This document shows positions 47,075-61,152 of a stretch of DNA of 64,000 nucleotides, piece by piece. The notes under the pieces were generated by a model. The model ran no database searches. It had not been told where the DNA came from and saw only the letters and a list, made by a program, of their open reading frames with translations. Numbering within the stretch: the stretch's first letter is position 1; each line of letters begins with the position of its first letter. The stretch lies in NCBI RefSeq assembly GCF_021917145.1, contig NC_061072.1:7999391-8063390 (forward strand), in the 5' to 3' direction. The stretch is from Hypomesus transpacificus. Its lineage: Eukaryota > Chordata > Actinopteri > Osmeriformes > Osmeridae. The position numbers and the translations under genes were made by a program.

Positions 47075-50000
47075 CCTGTACATTTTCCCGCCTCATCATT
47101 GTTAAACCTTTGCAAAATGTTGTCTTCTGCTGTACAGTATGTATACTTCATGTGCCTTTAAATACCAAAGTAAATATTTGAAATTAAGTATCCATTGTTA
47201 TAATTTATGTATCTAATCAACATTCCCCACATTGTATCACCTAATTAGACGTATTGTCTTTTTATTGGCAGTTAACCCTACCATGGTAAATACAATCGAC
47301 CTTTCACTTAACAAACACAAAAGGTCTGCCCTGCAAGTGGAACAGTAGAGGCCTTGCCACAGTATCGTTCTTTATTTGTTTTGTTTCGAAATTAAAGCAA
47401 GTACAATGACCAGTACAAAATAAAACAAAATATGTACAATATAAAATGGTTGTGTTCATAACATTTAAAAAGTACAATACATTAATGAAATAATTAATGA
47501 AGACTTTAATATAAACTATCCATATTTACATAAATTTAGTTTTCATGTTTCTTCTTGACCCAGAGAAAAATAGCTTCTCTTTTTGTCTTTTTTTGTCTTG
47601 TAAACGCTGTATCTGTACAACCTCTGGTCTAAATTTGAAGGCTAATCCTCCAAAGCTTGGCACCATTTCATCAAAGCGAGACAGCCAGTGAACTCTACTA
47701 CAGCAGCACAGAGGTTACCATGTACCAGACGGTGTCCATTAAACACCTCTGCCAAGTTCTGTTTTCTAAATCTTCTCTAATAGTCAGCAGTAATGAACGT
47801 AAGCTTTGATAAGAAATATGATAGCACTCCTGTGCAGTTGTCGGATAGTTGAAAGTTGGTTCATACAATATCACTTCCTTTTAACTCATCCTAAACACGG
47901 AAAAGTTGAGTGAGAAAAGGTATGCGCTGGTTTGCTTCTTTTGCCTCTTATTGAAAATAGAGTAACAGTTATCTGTCAGCTGAGTTACAGTATCCTGCTT
48001 CATACAGCTTATTGTAAAAGCAGGCCTATCCCATTTTCAAGTAATTCACCATTGAAACACACACACACACACGACACACGCATACACACACCCAAACAGG
48101 GAGAAAGCGATCTGCCAGTTCACAACAATGGCAGCATGTTCCTATCAAGCTTGGTTGATATACTCCACACTTGCCACACAAATTTAGATTCAGGTGCTGC
48201 TGTGACTTCTCAAACCGATGACCTGTATAGTTGCAGATGCTCAGCAGAGCTGCCATCTAACCCATTGCTTAGTTTTGAATGTGTCGACACACTATGTCAC
48301 AAGGCAATAGGCGTAACAGCACAATGGATTGGGATATGGAGGTTATACCTATCGAAGCATAAAATAAAGTATGGCACTATAACTTATGGCACGAATACAC
48401 ATGTCAGTTTACCACATTACAGAAAGTGCACAAAAGCTCACCTATGACAAAACACAGGAATATATGGAGTATTTAGTACAGTAGTAACAGTTATCAGAGA
48501 AATCTCAAGTATGTTTGCTACAAAGACATGTTGCATTTTGAAACAGACAAGCACAGAAAAAGTTAAATGAACATGGAAATTGTCTTTGAAAAGGCCCATA
48601 GACTAAATAGAGTCTGTAAAGCAGGGTTTAAAAGATCCATGAAATATTACAGGCAGACTGGGCGCTATGTTGGTCCCATTTCCATAGGGTGAAGAGAAAA
48701 AAAAAAGGTCAACATTGATAAGTGATTATATGGTTACAATTAAACCCTCAAATGTAAAGCTATTGAATTGGAACATACCAACTCAAAAGAATGGGGGGTG
48801 GGGGTCAGCAGCATTGTTTTAATGGATCAGATGGTATAGCTCGCTGCCTATTCTACACATGCTATTCCTTACCGGGCTTCCCCAATCGGCCCAATTCGTC
48901 ACTCAAACACCGCAATTAAATCAGCATCATGCAACCTGTCAGGTTTACTTATTAAAAAATACGTTTTGTTTACAGCTTAGCTCAGGGTCCTAGTAAAACA
49001 ACACAGTAACAGCCATACATCATTGTGACACTGGGGGCGTTGTGATGTGCACGCGACAAGATATGAAGGCACACGCAGCTGCTTTACAGCTCCAGCTGTG
49101 TTTTATGGGTAGTGCCACCTCCATTCCTCCTTCCCTGTCTTCCCCCTCTCTCTCTCCCCCCATTTCTCACAGGCGCACACTGGCATCATCCAAAGCTGTC
49201 ACATTTATCAGATGGTAGATGGCAGTTGCTCCTCCATCACATTTTATATATATATGTGTTGTTGTGTATGTGTGTGTGTATATATATATATACACACATC
49301 CTAGATCCACTGCTACTATGCGAGGAGTGGGAGAGTTTAAGAAATAAGGCGGCAAAGTCTCTTGATCCAACTCAAAGCCAGGTAATTTGGCTTAAAGATT
49401 AATAAACTCATAAACCACTCCAGCAGACTCTGCATCTGGTTCATTAAGATACACGCGCTTCTCATTTCCCGTGATTCTTCCACATACACAGGCAGTGTTG
49501 TGAGACAGAGGGGGAAAGACAAACATTTTCATGAATTCTGTGACTTGAGCCCGCGTTATTATGAGGATAACAAAGGTCGCCGGCACACTTTGCTCCGTCA
49601 TTAGACCAGTGTGTTGTATCTTTACTGGGATGACAGGAGAGTGGTGCTTATTCACTGTTGTTTTCTATCAACCCCCCAAGTCATTCCGAATTAATATCTG
49701 GAAAGGGGTTCTATATTGGAGTTCCTTAATTTGGGATTTTATAAAAACATAGCAGTTGTTCGCTGCTAGCCCTTTATCGACCCCAACACATTTTTATCAT
49801 CATGCCACGGAATTAATTCCCCCAGGCATGAGGCTAACTTAATTCAATAAACGAAGTTCTCAAATTCGTTTTTTCACTGGATGGCTTTTGTTTTTGTGAA
49901 AAGGATAATGTTTTCGACCAAATGTAAATATTGACATTTAGATAACTTTTCCAAAGCAGTCAGAAACCACAAAGATTAATTTACTAATTGGAACTTTAAA

Positions 50001-51933
50001 GAAAAAAGAAGATTTAGTATCAGTTATGGAATTTCAAATGTAGTCAAAAGGTCCTTAATTTAGTCTATGAGATCATTTGTGACAAGTCACTCGTAAGTAT
50101 TTGTCATTACCAAAAGACAGGGAAGGACATGGAATCTGCAACTGTGTCGTGAAGCTGTGGCTAAATATCTAGCAGCCCAGTTATAAAGATGTTTCTAACT
50201 ACATGAAAAAAACACTATAACTTGCCTTCTGAGAGACAGACTAGAGTTTAGCAGGCGTGTACTTGCAGAAACAATAATTTGGCTTTTTTATCCTGTATCA
50301 TCAGTCTCGTTTCAGACCATATACCCTTATTGAAGGACAAACGTTCACTGATGCATACTAGCAATCCGCTGATTTTTTCCACAGAAGACCATTTTCACCT
50401 CAGCCGTTGAGTTGGTTCTTCTATGGCTTTTACTGTAAAGCACTAAGATTTATAAAGTCAAGCAAACTTCGGTCATTTGTGTGTTATCGTAATAACCAGG
50501 GATTTCTGCACAGAGATTACGTTCTGAGGATGAAAGCCATACTGTTGTAACTAATCAGAAGAACAATCATCGCATTAAGCCTGCACCATTTGAAACATTT
50601 TCTTTTATAAGGAAAAACAATAAAAAATAAATATTTTCTTAATTATGAACATATACACATCCACTATCAAGAAACCCCCTCAGAAAGGTTAACACTCATT
50701 TGTATAGGTACATTCCTTTACAAAAGTATACAGTCCCTAAGATTGAGACACTGAGGTATAGACTGGTCTTTTTGCCAGACCCCAATGTCTACTAGGACAC
50801 AAAGGTCGGAGGTCAAAGGTCGAAGGAAGATGCTGACAAGTCCTTGCCATCCCCGGTTAGCTGGGCCTGTTGGATTGAGAATAGCGTCCCATGTATATGT
50901 CTCTTCGTTTTTTTCCTGCCCTGACTTACACAAGTCGGCAGTGGTTCTTAAAAATGGCGTAACTGAAGCAGCTACTTACAAGTTGTGTTTAGAGTGTTGA
51001 CAAAACTCAGCTCAGCAGTATCCGTTGTTGATGACAATGAGGTAAAAGATGTGCTAGCATGGTGCATTAGCAGGCTAGTGGTCAGCAGGTTAGTAGTTAA
51101 TGGATCGTGGGCTAGTTGTGGCTAGTGACTAGCAGCTAGCACATAGCAGGTTAGAAGCTAAATGACAGCAGGTGTGTGGCTAGCAGGTTAGTGACTTGCA
51201 AGTTAGTAGCTTATGACTAGCAGGCTACTGGCTAATGACTAGCAGGCTACTGGCTAATGACTAGCATCTCACTTGCTGGCATCTGTGGTGATGGTAAGGG
51301 GCAATACATAAAAATAAAAAAAATCCCTTTTCTTTTTTTTGCCCCTACATCTCTGTCATTTCCATTCACATATTTCCCAACTTCTTCTCTGCTTCTAATA
51401 TATAATACCTTTTCTTACCCACAGTGCAGGTTAGATATAGTGTTGTGGTATATGAAGACTGGCAGAAGTAGAACTCTCCAGGTAACTGAAAACCATAAAC
51501 ACTACAGATCCCTCGGGGATGGCAAACTGATTCTGCACATATCAGAGAGCATGATGGGGAAAGTCTCTCTTACGGGTTTGACCTCGAGGTTTATGAAGCT
51601 CGATGATGTTTACAACATTTAAATGTGGTGAGACTTTTTACACGGCAACTCAGGGAGGAGCCTTCACCTGGACTTGTTGCTACGGTAATCCCTTTTCTAA
51701 TGACAGGCGTCTTACTTGGAACTTTTTGATCATCCTTTTTTTGAATGGGGGGATTCTTGTTCTGTACAAGTAGAATTTCAATGATTTACCGTGTTGTGAA
51801 TGTTTCGTGTGTGAGCAGGCGGTGGCGGGTGAGAGTGGTTGAGTGATAAAAGGGGGCATCGGGCTCTCAATGCTCAGTGGAAACCGGAATGACAAGGGGG
51901 CGGAGCAACGTGGATGAAGTGGGACGGCCTTCT
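47075..51933. other. Convergent 3' region: HhH gene and rhbdl1 3' UTR
   Basis: Long AT-rich interval without any supported coding exon. A minus-strand AATAAA at 47376-47371 could end a roughly 4.5-kb rhbdl1 3' UTR. Short CA, TA and GTGTA repeats occur (near 48057 and 49246-49297). Open frames here are short and unsupported. Confidence 0.5.
51036..51266. repeat. Degenerate TAGC-rich tandem repeat
   Basis: Irregular units around GCTAGTGACTAGCAGGTTAG, the last two forming an exact 20-base pair (GCTACTGGCTAATGACTAGC). It would lie in the rhbdl1 3' UTR. Confidence 0.75.
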
Positions 51934-54900
51934 TCAGGGAGGGGGCGGGATCTGTACCCCCAGCAGCTCGTAGGCGAAGATGTTCCAGAAGATGGCGAAG
52001 AGGAGGAAGGTGATGAAGGAGAAGACGATGACCCACCAGGAGCACTGCTTCTGCAGACTCTCCTCGTAGCTGCGCAGGATGAGCAGACCCATGCTGATGC
52101 CCACCACCGCCCCCGACAGGTGAGCCATGAAGCTGGGTTGGGGCCCCGAGGAGGGCAGGGGCGGAGAGAAACGCAGCCACACGGCCCGGCCCACCTCCGA
52201 ACTCACTGCCACGCAGAGAAGGAGAGAAGAGCAGGGAGGGAACACGCTCAGCGAGGTGTCGGAGGGCGTGGAGGGATTAGAGGGGGTGTGGGAGGGAAAG
52301 AGTACGACTGGAGTCAAGTGGGGATTCCAGTCACAGCGGAGACTAAAGCTAGGATTATTGCGAGGCCTCTACTTACAGTGCAGTCAGGCTGGGGATGAGA
52401 TAATGGATATATGGTGGCGTTGACTAGGTTTGCGTGGGAGAGAGCTGCTCAAACGTGGTCTAGTTGAGGCTAAGGCATGATGGAGTGAGGCACTGGCCAG
52501 ATGGGGGGGACATATTGCTCACTAATGAAAGTCATAGTGAGTTAGCCCCATGTGGTGTAAAAGGCCACAGAGTATGACTAACATACTTAGAAAACAACAC
52601 TGCATATTTGTAACCAGCCAGTCACTCACCCCCACACATTAAAATGCCTACACAAAGAACTCATCATCCTGCTCATTTTTAGACCAGGTAAGTCAATTAG
52701 ACAATGTGTAAGTGCATCGACATCTACTGCAGATGAAACAAAGCCATACGTTTCATTAGTGGGGGAATCTCTTCAAAGAAAACATCATTTATTTGATCCT
52801 AGTCAAACACACAAACACCATATCAGTACTGTAAAGGTCTTTGAGAGCAGAGAAAAGAAGTGAACTTACTGCACACCAACGCTAGAATCATTCGCAGGAG
52901 CTTGTATGGACACCGCATCCCTGCCCAGTTCTAGAACACAAAGGGGGAGACATGAGGTCCAAAAACCAGCATATTCACAGCTCACACCTTACAGGACCTG
53001 TGGATGAGGGTCCTCGGCTACTGGGACATTTGTTTGAGCACAGAGCAATCCTACATACCCATACAGGGAGTCACAGGCACCTATATGAGACAGAGATATG
53101 ATTATCCTCCTGGCTGCTTTCCATTGACAGAGTCCACCTCAGTGGCATTCCATTCATCTGGGCTAAAATGTCTTCATGGAGGGTGAGAACAGGCCGCTAA
53201 AATCCCATGTGATTCTCCCGGGATGAAAACTAAAATGGCCCTGGCTTTTAGAATAACACGTTCATTTGCCGTGATGAATAATTGCACCAATCACGTGGCT
53301 CTTCCTTAGTCATCTGCACTGTGAGGAATGGGAGCATTCTTGTTTTTCTCCCCGCGGTGGAAGGCAAGCTGAGTGCCAGGCATGGAAGATGGAAGATGCA
53401 GAAAGAAAGTCAATAAAGAAGGACTTTTACTGTATGAACCATTCACCAGCCATATGTTTGTTATGACAGGGGAAAAACTGGTCCCATAAAAGTGCAATAA
53501 TTCCCACAAATAAATGAAAGGTGTCAGAAGAAGGAGATATCAACAAATCAGAGTGAGAGGCTGTATATATCTAAACACTTTAGTGACTTTGGGTGTTTTG
53601 AATGTGAGCTTTACTTTCACACCCCTAGTTTTTGACAGAATCCCATACATTTACATTTAGTCATTTAGCAGACACTCTTATCCAGAGCGACTTAAAGTAA
53701 GTACAGGGACATTCCCCCCGAGGCAAGTAGGGTGAAGTGCCTTACCCAGGGACACAACGTCATTTTTGCACGGCCAGGAATCAAACCGGCAACCTTCTGA
53801 TCGGCAGCCTGATTCCCTAACCGCTCAGCCATCTGACCTTTTGGGTCAGGAGACGTGCGCACACATGCTTCTTACTGATCGTGTGCTCGCCGCTGCAGAG
53901 AGCAGGATATGACACGGCTCACAAGGTGGTACAAAGCCACACCCCCTATATTTATCGTCGATGAAAGCTTTTTTTTTTGGACACACTTTCATCGCTGGCT
54001 TTTAAGAGCCTTGGAATGTGAAATCTGAACTTGAGTGTGCTTTGGTTTTGAAGGAGAGGAATATGATGAACAAACAGCACTAAGGCGTAGACACACACAC
54101 ACACACTCACTTTCTCTAACAAAAACACTCACATGGAGACTGGCAGCGGTGCATATAAAATTCATTTCAACCTGGTTGAGTAGATAACACTATGTTTCCC
54201 ATGAAAAATGAGTCTGACTGTAAAGTAAAGTATCTGCTCCGGGTCCCCAGAGAGGGATAGGGAAGCCGGCTACGCAGAACTGAAGAGATACTCCCCAGTC
54301 AAAACCTGCAGATTAAAAACTGTTTGTCGATAAAGCTTCATGACAGACAAAAGTGGCGGTTTGCTGAGGGTGTTCTGTAAAGGAAGCCATTTTTCAAACT
54401 AAAAGTCTAAACTCGCCAGAGCATAAGGAGAACATGTTTTTGAAAAGCAACGACACGAAGAGCACCAAAAAAACATTGTGTCTTCGGGCGTGTCACAAGC
54501 ATACGTCAACATCGTGGATGCTGCTTTTGGGCCAGTTGATCCATTCTGATTCATATGTTAACTGGCATCTCCTTTGGCCTTAGAGAAGGTCTATGCTAGT
54601 GACAATGATTCATCAGATCTCACACAGGGCTGAATCTTCTTGATAGAATGTGTTGAGACATTTCATTTTCAAGCCTGCTAACCAAAGCACTCAAACACTC
54701 TTGCACCACACAGACACATTTTCTCACAAACACAGACGCATGAGTGCATTTTCGCACAACATGTACACATGCGTAGTGTGTGATCGCACATCTTGTTTTT
54801 TGGATGTGCAGACATTTCACAGACCAATTTCTCAGGGAGTATTGAAGGACATTTTCTTAGCTTGTACTATCTGTGGATTGAAATGTTGCACTTCTAAACA

Positions 54901-55517
54901 AGACAGCAACATGCGACTAAAGAGGCTGGCCGTTTATAACAGCTCCAAAAGGATGTAAAGAGAGAAGAATGAGAATAATCTGAACAATGTTTGAAACTGA
55001 AAATGTTCCATAGCCTCAATCAGAACCTTAATTTGAGTTCCCCAATCATCTGCTACTAAAGCTTTTTTTGTCGACACATCATGGTGAGGTCATGGAGGTC
55101 TTGGAATTTTCCATGGCTCTCTTCCAAAGAGTGCTTGCTAGCCGGCTATGAAAATCCCTATCTCATCATATCAATATAGACCCACGGCTCTGTGTGGTCT
55201 TTCAACCAAACCCCATCCCACTCACACCTGCTGAGGTCCGCAAAGGGTTTCTGTGAACGTAGCGAGAGAGGAACTAAAAACAGAAGGACCGTGGGATGCT
55301 GCATAGTAGATCTCAGTCTGAGGGGACGGCTCTGACATTGTGTCCTTCCACTGATACTGTTATCAAGCGTCACGATGGAGGCGATGATGATGATGATGAT
55401 GATGGGGACTTGTTACCATGACAACGTTGGCCAGATGCGCTGAGCACAGAGCGTAGACCCCCCCGGAGCCCCCCACCACTGGAGCACGCATGTCTGTAAT
55501 GGACACCGTCAGGGAAC
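51934..55517 (-). CDS. rhbdl1: Rhomboid-like protease 1 (last three exons)
   Basis: Intramembrane serine protease of the secretory pathway. Visible exons 55517-55417, 52930-52870 and 52205-51934 join in phase and give 143 residues plus stop. The first carries the catalytic serine motif GGSGGVYAL in [20 protein letters not shown]. The last carries the histidine in [13 protein letters not shown] and two further membrane helices, ending [30 protein letters not shown] and the PPPP end match RHBDL1; RHBDL3 differs ([14 protein letters not shown]). Upstream exons with the EF-hand region and first helices are not found up to 64000, so the intron is at least 8.5 kb and the 5' end lies right of the window. 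Confidence 0.93.
52931..55416. other. rhbdl1 intron between catalytic-Ser exon and 61-bp exon
   Basis: Noncoding; contains SINE copy 7 and a CA run near 54090. An open frame at 54650-54958 shows no similarity that I recognise. Confidence 0.6.
53647..53838 (-). mobile_element. tRNA-derived SINE, copy 7 (reverse)
   Basis: Tail ACATTTACATTTAGTCATTT at the left, B-box complement GGAATCAAACC, head ending near CCATCTGACC. It lies in an rhbdl1 intron. Confidence 0.87.
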
Positions 55518-55762
55518 CTGGAGAGAGGAAGAGGAGGGGAGAAGAGAGAGAGAGACAAGGGGGGTTTTAAGACGATAGGCAGATGAGGAGAGAGAGACAT
55601 GAAGAGGGGGTGGGGGGTGTAGAGGAAGAGAAGGAGAGAGTGAGCCAGAGAGGGTAGAGAGAAAGAGGGATGAATAGAAAGAAAGAGAGAAAGAAAGATA
55701 TCAAAAACGAGGTGAAAAGAATTGTGTGCAATCCAAATGCAGGGATTACATCGGAGGAGATT

Positions 55763-55918
<156 letters not shown>

Positions 55919-56097
55919 ATGGAGGCAGGGAGAGGAGAAAAGACAGAGGAGACAGGGTTAGACTGGGTTATTCAACACACTGCAGCTTAAGTCACCTTCC
56001 TCCAAGCATTTCCGAAAACCCCACCATGACAAGCCTCCAGTCTTTGGGAGTCTAGCGGCGCTGCATCAGCTGACCTTCACATGCTCCCTTTCAAATC

Positions 56098-56127
56098 AAG
56101 CTCTCTCTCCGTCTCTCTCTCTCTCTC

Positions 56128-56166
<39 letters not shown>

Positions 56167-56206
56167 CTCCCTCTCTGTTTCTCTCTCTCTCACACACACA
56201 CACAAG
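56098..56206. repeat. (TC)n/(CA)n compound microsatellite
   Basis: TC runs with TGTTTCTC interruptions followed by CACACACA. Confidence 0.93.
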
Positions 56207-57156
56207 TAAACACACATTGTTCAGCACATTCCCCCACAGCACACTTTGTTCAAACTAAGGTCTTCATCATCATCACCGTCGTCATAAAGCCTGTCCTTTC
56301 ACATTCATGACGATTATCTCCACATCCCAGACTCCACAGACACCTTCCCACAGCATTATCTCCTCACGCCAGGGTGGGCGAGCGAGGATGGCCTATCTAC
56401 AATACTGTCTCTCACTTGTGCCAGAGTATTATGATTCATAAATGTACTTTCAAAACCATGAATGTTTCTCTCAGCTTCTGTTTACAAAACGGATGAAAGC
56501 GAACAGGAAGTCAGACTAATCAAGGAAGAAACTAATCATGTTAGCACTTCCTGTGTGAGGCAAATGGTCACGGCAAACTCTAAATGATAACTTGTAACTA
56601 TGTAAGGGGAAGTATGTGACAGGGATATATAAAATGAGATACTATAGTTTGCCCATAAGAACGTCAAGGAGTGTATTGACGAGTCTAATCTGGGATATGT
56701 ACGCAATGGCTGCGAGCCCATTTTAAGAGAGACCGCAGTCATAAAAAGATTGTTACATTGTGGCGACTCTGCTAATACAAATGTCAGCGCTAATGCAAAC
56801 GATGGCCACACATGGAGAGTGCTGTGGAATTACATGGTCATTACATTAAGAAGGTGAAGAGCCAATAAACCGCCTTCTTTTTCCTTGGAAATCACTTGAG
56901 TTCTCACAGTTTAAGCTCCAACGTGTCTGCAAATAAGAAAGTGGACAGCTTGACCTCAATCAATTGTTTGTCAACATGTTTAACCAAACGTCGCCCACAA
57001 TGCAGATAAGGGACATGACAATACACTGTAGTCACCATGACGACCAATACGTCTGGTGACATTTCCTACGAATTGACCCAGAATTTCAAGGAGGAAATCA
57101 CTGTGGTCATTGCCTGTGACAGAAGCCATGGCTGATTATGCAAATTAGCCGATAAA

Positions 57157-57350
57157 GGGAGTCAGATGGCTGAGCGGTGAGGGAGTCGGGCTAGTAATCA
57201 GAAGGTTGCCGGATCGATTCCCCGCCCCGCCAATATGACGTTGTGTCCTTGGGCAAGGCACTTCACCCTACTTGCCTCGGGGGGAATGTCCCTGTACTTA
57301 CTGTGAGTCGCTCTGGATAAGAGCGTCTGCTAAATGACTAAATGTAAATG
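57157..57350 (+). mobile_element. tRNA-derived SINE, copy 8 (subfamily B)
   Basis: Begins GGGAGTCAGATGGCTGAGCG with GGTGAGGGAGTCGGGCTAGT and GGATCGATTCCCCGCC, tail ACTAAATGTAAATG. A detached tail fragment (GACTAAATGTAAATG) recurs at about 57408-57422. Confidence 0.88.
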
Positions 57351-57589
57351 TGGATAAGAACAGAGATATTCCAACACTGTGACTAAGTGAATGTTACCTG
57401 TTTTTTGACTAAATGTAAATGTAAAGGGGTGAGGAAGGGCTGATAAAACAAAAACTTATCTTTTTAATCACAAGAGTTTTCTGAAGTTGCCATCTTAGAT
57501 CTGTAATGCATGTTTCATTCATATGGTGGCTGTGCACGCGTGTGTGTGTGCGTGGAATGCAAACGTATGTGTGTGCGAATGCGTTTGCG

Positions 57590-57642
57590 TGTGGGTGCGT
57601 GCATATATGGTGTGTGTGTGTGTGTGGGTGCGTGCATATATG

Positions 57643-57673
<31 letters not shown>

Positions 57674-57722
57674 CATGCATATATGGTGTGTGTGTGTGTG
57701 TGTGTGGGTGCATGCATATATG

Positions 57723-57753
<31 letters not shown>

Positions 57754-57890
57754 GGTGGGTGCATGCATATATGGTGTGTGTGTGTGTGTGGGTGCATGCA
57801 TATATGGTGTGTGTGTGTGTGTGGGTGCATGCATATATGGTGTGTGTGTGGGTGCATGCATATATGGTGTGTGTGTGTGTGTGTGTTGCA
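57590..57890. repeat. (GT)n array punctuated by GCATGCATATATGG
   Basis: About eight modules of GGGTGCATGCATATATGG followed by (GT)n of varying length. The first two modules carry GCGTGCATATATGG. The GCATGC/CATATATG cores are near-palindromic between alternating purine-pyrimidine runs. Confidence 0.93.
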
Positions 57891-59580
57891 GTGTGGACCA
57901 AAGAGAATGAAATGCTCCTTAAAGAGTGCCCTGTCAGCCAATAGCTACAGTGATGATCATGGGATGACAGATGGTAATCGGAGTGTGTTTCCTGAGCCAT
58001 TTATCCCTCTCTCGCAGACACTTGCGGGTCTATTTTACATGGATTTATGAGGATCTGAAGGTTCATGAAGTGGATGCTGCAGCTGACGATTTGTAAAGAT
58101 TCATGGTTTCCCATTTTAGTGGTTCCAAGACGCAGCAATCACACACTGTGCCTTATGCGCGCTCTGATCTCTTCGAAGCACAGAGAAATTGAATCACATT
58201 TTTTTATTAACAGCTCTCAGAGGTTTTTATAAAGGTCTACGTAAAATACTCCAACATGTAAGAGAGTTGACGATTAATTTACTACTTTAGTGCAGAATTT
58301 AATGACTGGAGATGTCTTCAAAGACCATCTTCCAAGCAATTTTTATTCCAAGCAAGTTTATTAGACAGGCTAACAAGGCTTTCACACCCCATCTCAACTG
58401 AAAATCTTCAATCAAGCAAACAGCTGTTCATCCGGGCTCTGAATTCGCTCTCCAACACCGGTGGTTCACGCAGTTAAGCTGACTGAACTGCCCCACCAGC
58501 CTTCCGAATCTAGCAGCATCAGGGTGTGCTGTTACGACACCACGCCATAGTTAGCGCCGGGGCTGTGCCGTCTCCACACATGTCTGGCACTGATCAGCAA
58601 TGGGATATGATTGGACGTTCCAGCTGTGAGAAGGGGGGAGTGCGGGTGGGGTGGGTGGGGGCAGATCCGGAGGTGACAGAGGAAGGCAGGAAGGATCCAA
58701 AGGGAGGACAGAAGCGTTCTAGTTGCTTCCTCCCCTACTCTGATGCTAGCACAGCTTTGGCCAAGGGGCTCTAGATATGAATACTAACCAAGTCTGTCAT
58801 CTGCTCTCTCCTGCTTGTGGGGGATTTGAGATTTAGGGATATCTCACTCAGCAGGAGCCCAGACGTGACGTCCCAGATTATTTATTTCCTCACGGAGTTG
58901 GCAGTTTGCCGTTCATGCACAGATATTTCATTCTTCGAAATTCTGGAGGCATCATCAACTTCCCTCTGCTGTTCGAGTGTGTGTGTGTGTGTACTCATGT
59001 ACACATGCATGGCATTGTAAATAAAAACACCAAGGCTTGCATAAATACCTTGAAACCATAATCCCTGAGTCAGTGTTTCAAATGGACCTCCTCCTGCCAT
59101 CCTATCTAACCGAACATGGCACAGAGGAACGGTCAAGCTGCCAAGGAGCCGGTGGGCAAAATGTTGCACGTTTTAGCTGCTGGTGTCTTGAACCCCACAT
59201 AGGGGGGGGGGGGGGCTGATTCCACAGCCAGGCCCTTGCAAAACCCTGAGGCGACGTTGATCTGAAACAGCGAGTAAACGGCCAACCTGGCCAGAACACA
59301 GAACACAGCACACAGCAGAGAAAATATCTCTCTAATCCTGGCACAATATAGCCAAGCATGCCTCTGCAAACACCTCGCGGATTCGTCTGTATGTGGAAAC
59401 ATCTGCTGCTCTGCCACGCATGCGAATGGCTGAGCAGCTTTTAGGAATGGTCCGGTTCAGTGGAAGAACAGAGATTCAAGCGCTTCAGTATTTTGCCGGG
59501 CGACATTATTGGAATGGATGGAATAACAGATAAGGATATTGGCTAGAGTGGACTGAAGGGAAAACCTGTTCAGCTCGTGC

Positions 59581-59752
59581 AACATGGCCCTGACACACAG
59601 GTACTAAGGAACTGTTAGCATGCACAACACAGAACATTAACATGGCCCTGACACAGGTACCAAGGAACTGTTAGCATGCACAACACAGAACATTAACATG
59701 GCCCTGACACAGGTACCAAGGAACTGTTAGCATGCACAACACAGAACATTAA
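59581..59752. repeat. 56/58-bp tandem repeat, 3 copies
   Basis: Units start AACATGGCCCTGACACA at 59581, 59639 and 59695 and end GCACAACACAGAACATTA. Copy 1 has an extra CA and one further change. Confidence 0.93.
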
Positions 59753-60510
59753 TGGGCACAGCAGGCTGTCCTGGTGGAACGGTCAATAAGTGAATCAGGA
59801 AGGGGCACTGCAAGGACAATGAGTGGTGATTTATTCATGTGATTCACGTACTTTGTAGGACTCTCTACAGTCACATGGCAATCACGCTCAGTGCTGAACA
59901 CTGTCAGTCGTTTCGGAGGCTGACAGAGGTCTTTTTGTTTGAATAGGATAACATGCAGTTCTTGTCAGCGGTCCATTTCCAATCATATCTAATGGTTGTT
60001 TAATTACTGTACAGTTTTTTGACATTCAGTGTGTCTGTACCATTGTCTGAACTCCACGAAGGTTCAAGCTCCCAAATAACACCCCTATCAGATTTATTTA
60101 ATTAAGTTCTTAATATTCACATATCAAAATAGATGTTAGTAATCTTAACTTAAGTGCAGGTGAATGTGTGTCACACTGCATGATCAATAAAATGTTTCTT
60201 CTTAAATCAAGTTGCTCGAAAAGTGTCTTTAGAGTGTGTGGCTATCGCTATCCTCTAAAAGCACTGTTTTGTTTTGTGTTCAGGGTGCCGTGTTTGAGCG
60301 CAGTCTCTCTATAGCGATCTATCCTGTATGCATTCAATCTCCTCCCCGCACCCTCATGTGCTGCAGTCAGCACTCTCCCCGCTCACAAGACTACCTCAGC
60401 CTCTCCTGCCTAATAAACTATAGGAAACGCCTGATCAGATTTATTTACCAAGCACAAATACGGAGAGGGAGGGAGAGTGGGACGGAGGGAAGGATGAGAA
60501 AGGGAGTGAG

Positions 60511-60515
60511 TTAGT

Positions 60516-60602
<87 letters not shown>
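60511..60602. repeat. (GA)n microsatellite
   Basis: Uninterrupted GA run of about 88 bases, followed by further GAGACAGA-rich sequence to 60810. Confidence 0.95.
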
Positions 60603-60604
<2 letters not shown>

Positions 60605-61152
60605 AGGGTAACGATTTTTTATCCTTGTACATTCTGTGTTGGAGCTTGTGTTTGAGCTTGTGTGAGAGGAGACGGAGACAGACGGAGAGACAGACGGAGA
60701 GACAGAAGGGAGAGATAGGGAGGGAGGAAGAGAGAGACAGAACGGAGAGATAGGGAGGGAGGAAGAGAGAGAACAGAGCAAGAGAGAAAGACGGAGACAG
60801 AGAGAAAGAGGAGAGAAGGAGGTGAAACTCCAAAGGCAGGGTGCAGGTCTGTGTTCCACTGCTGGGTGGAGGGTTGAACCTCAGTCAGACCAGTCAGAAG
60901 CACCCAGGTGTTTCATCGGCCCAGGTAAAGTGCAAGTTACACCGCCTTACAAGACATTCATGAATCAGCCCACTGTTTGCAGTCAACAGCAAGGTTGGAG
61001 GCAGGAGACGTCTCTGGGTGAGCATCTACTTGATCTCAAATCGCTCCCAGGAACTAAGGGGTCGTCCGCTTGATGACAGGAGCTCAAAACGCGGTTTTAA
61101 ATTCCCCTCGGGATGCGCGTGAACAAAATCAAAAAGCAAATCCACCTAGAGA

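Noticed and set aside
57409-58050. Cys-Val and Thr-His repeat frames up to 175 residues
   Set aside because: Translations of the GT array in several frames.
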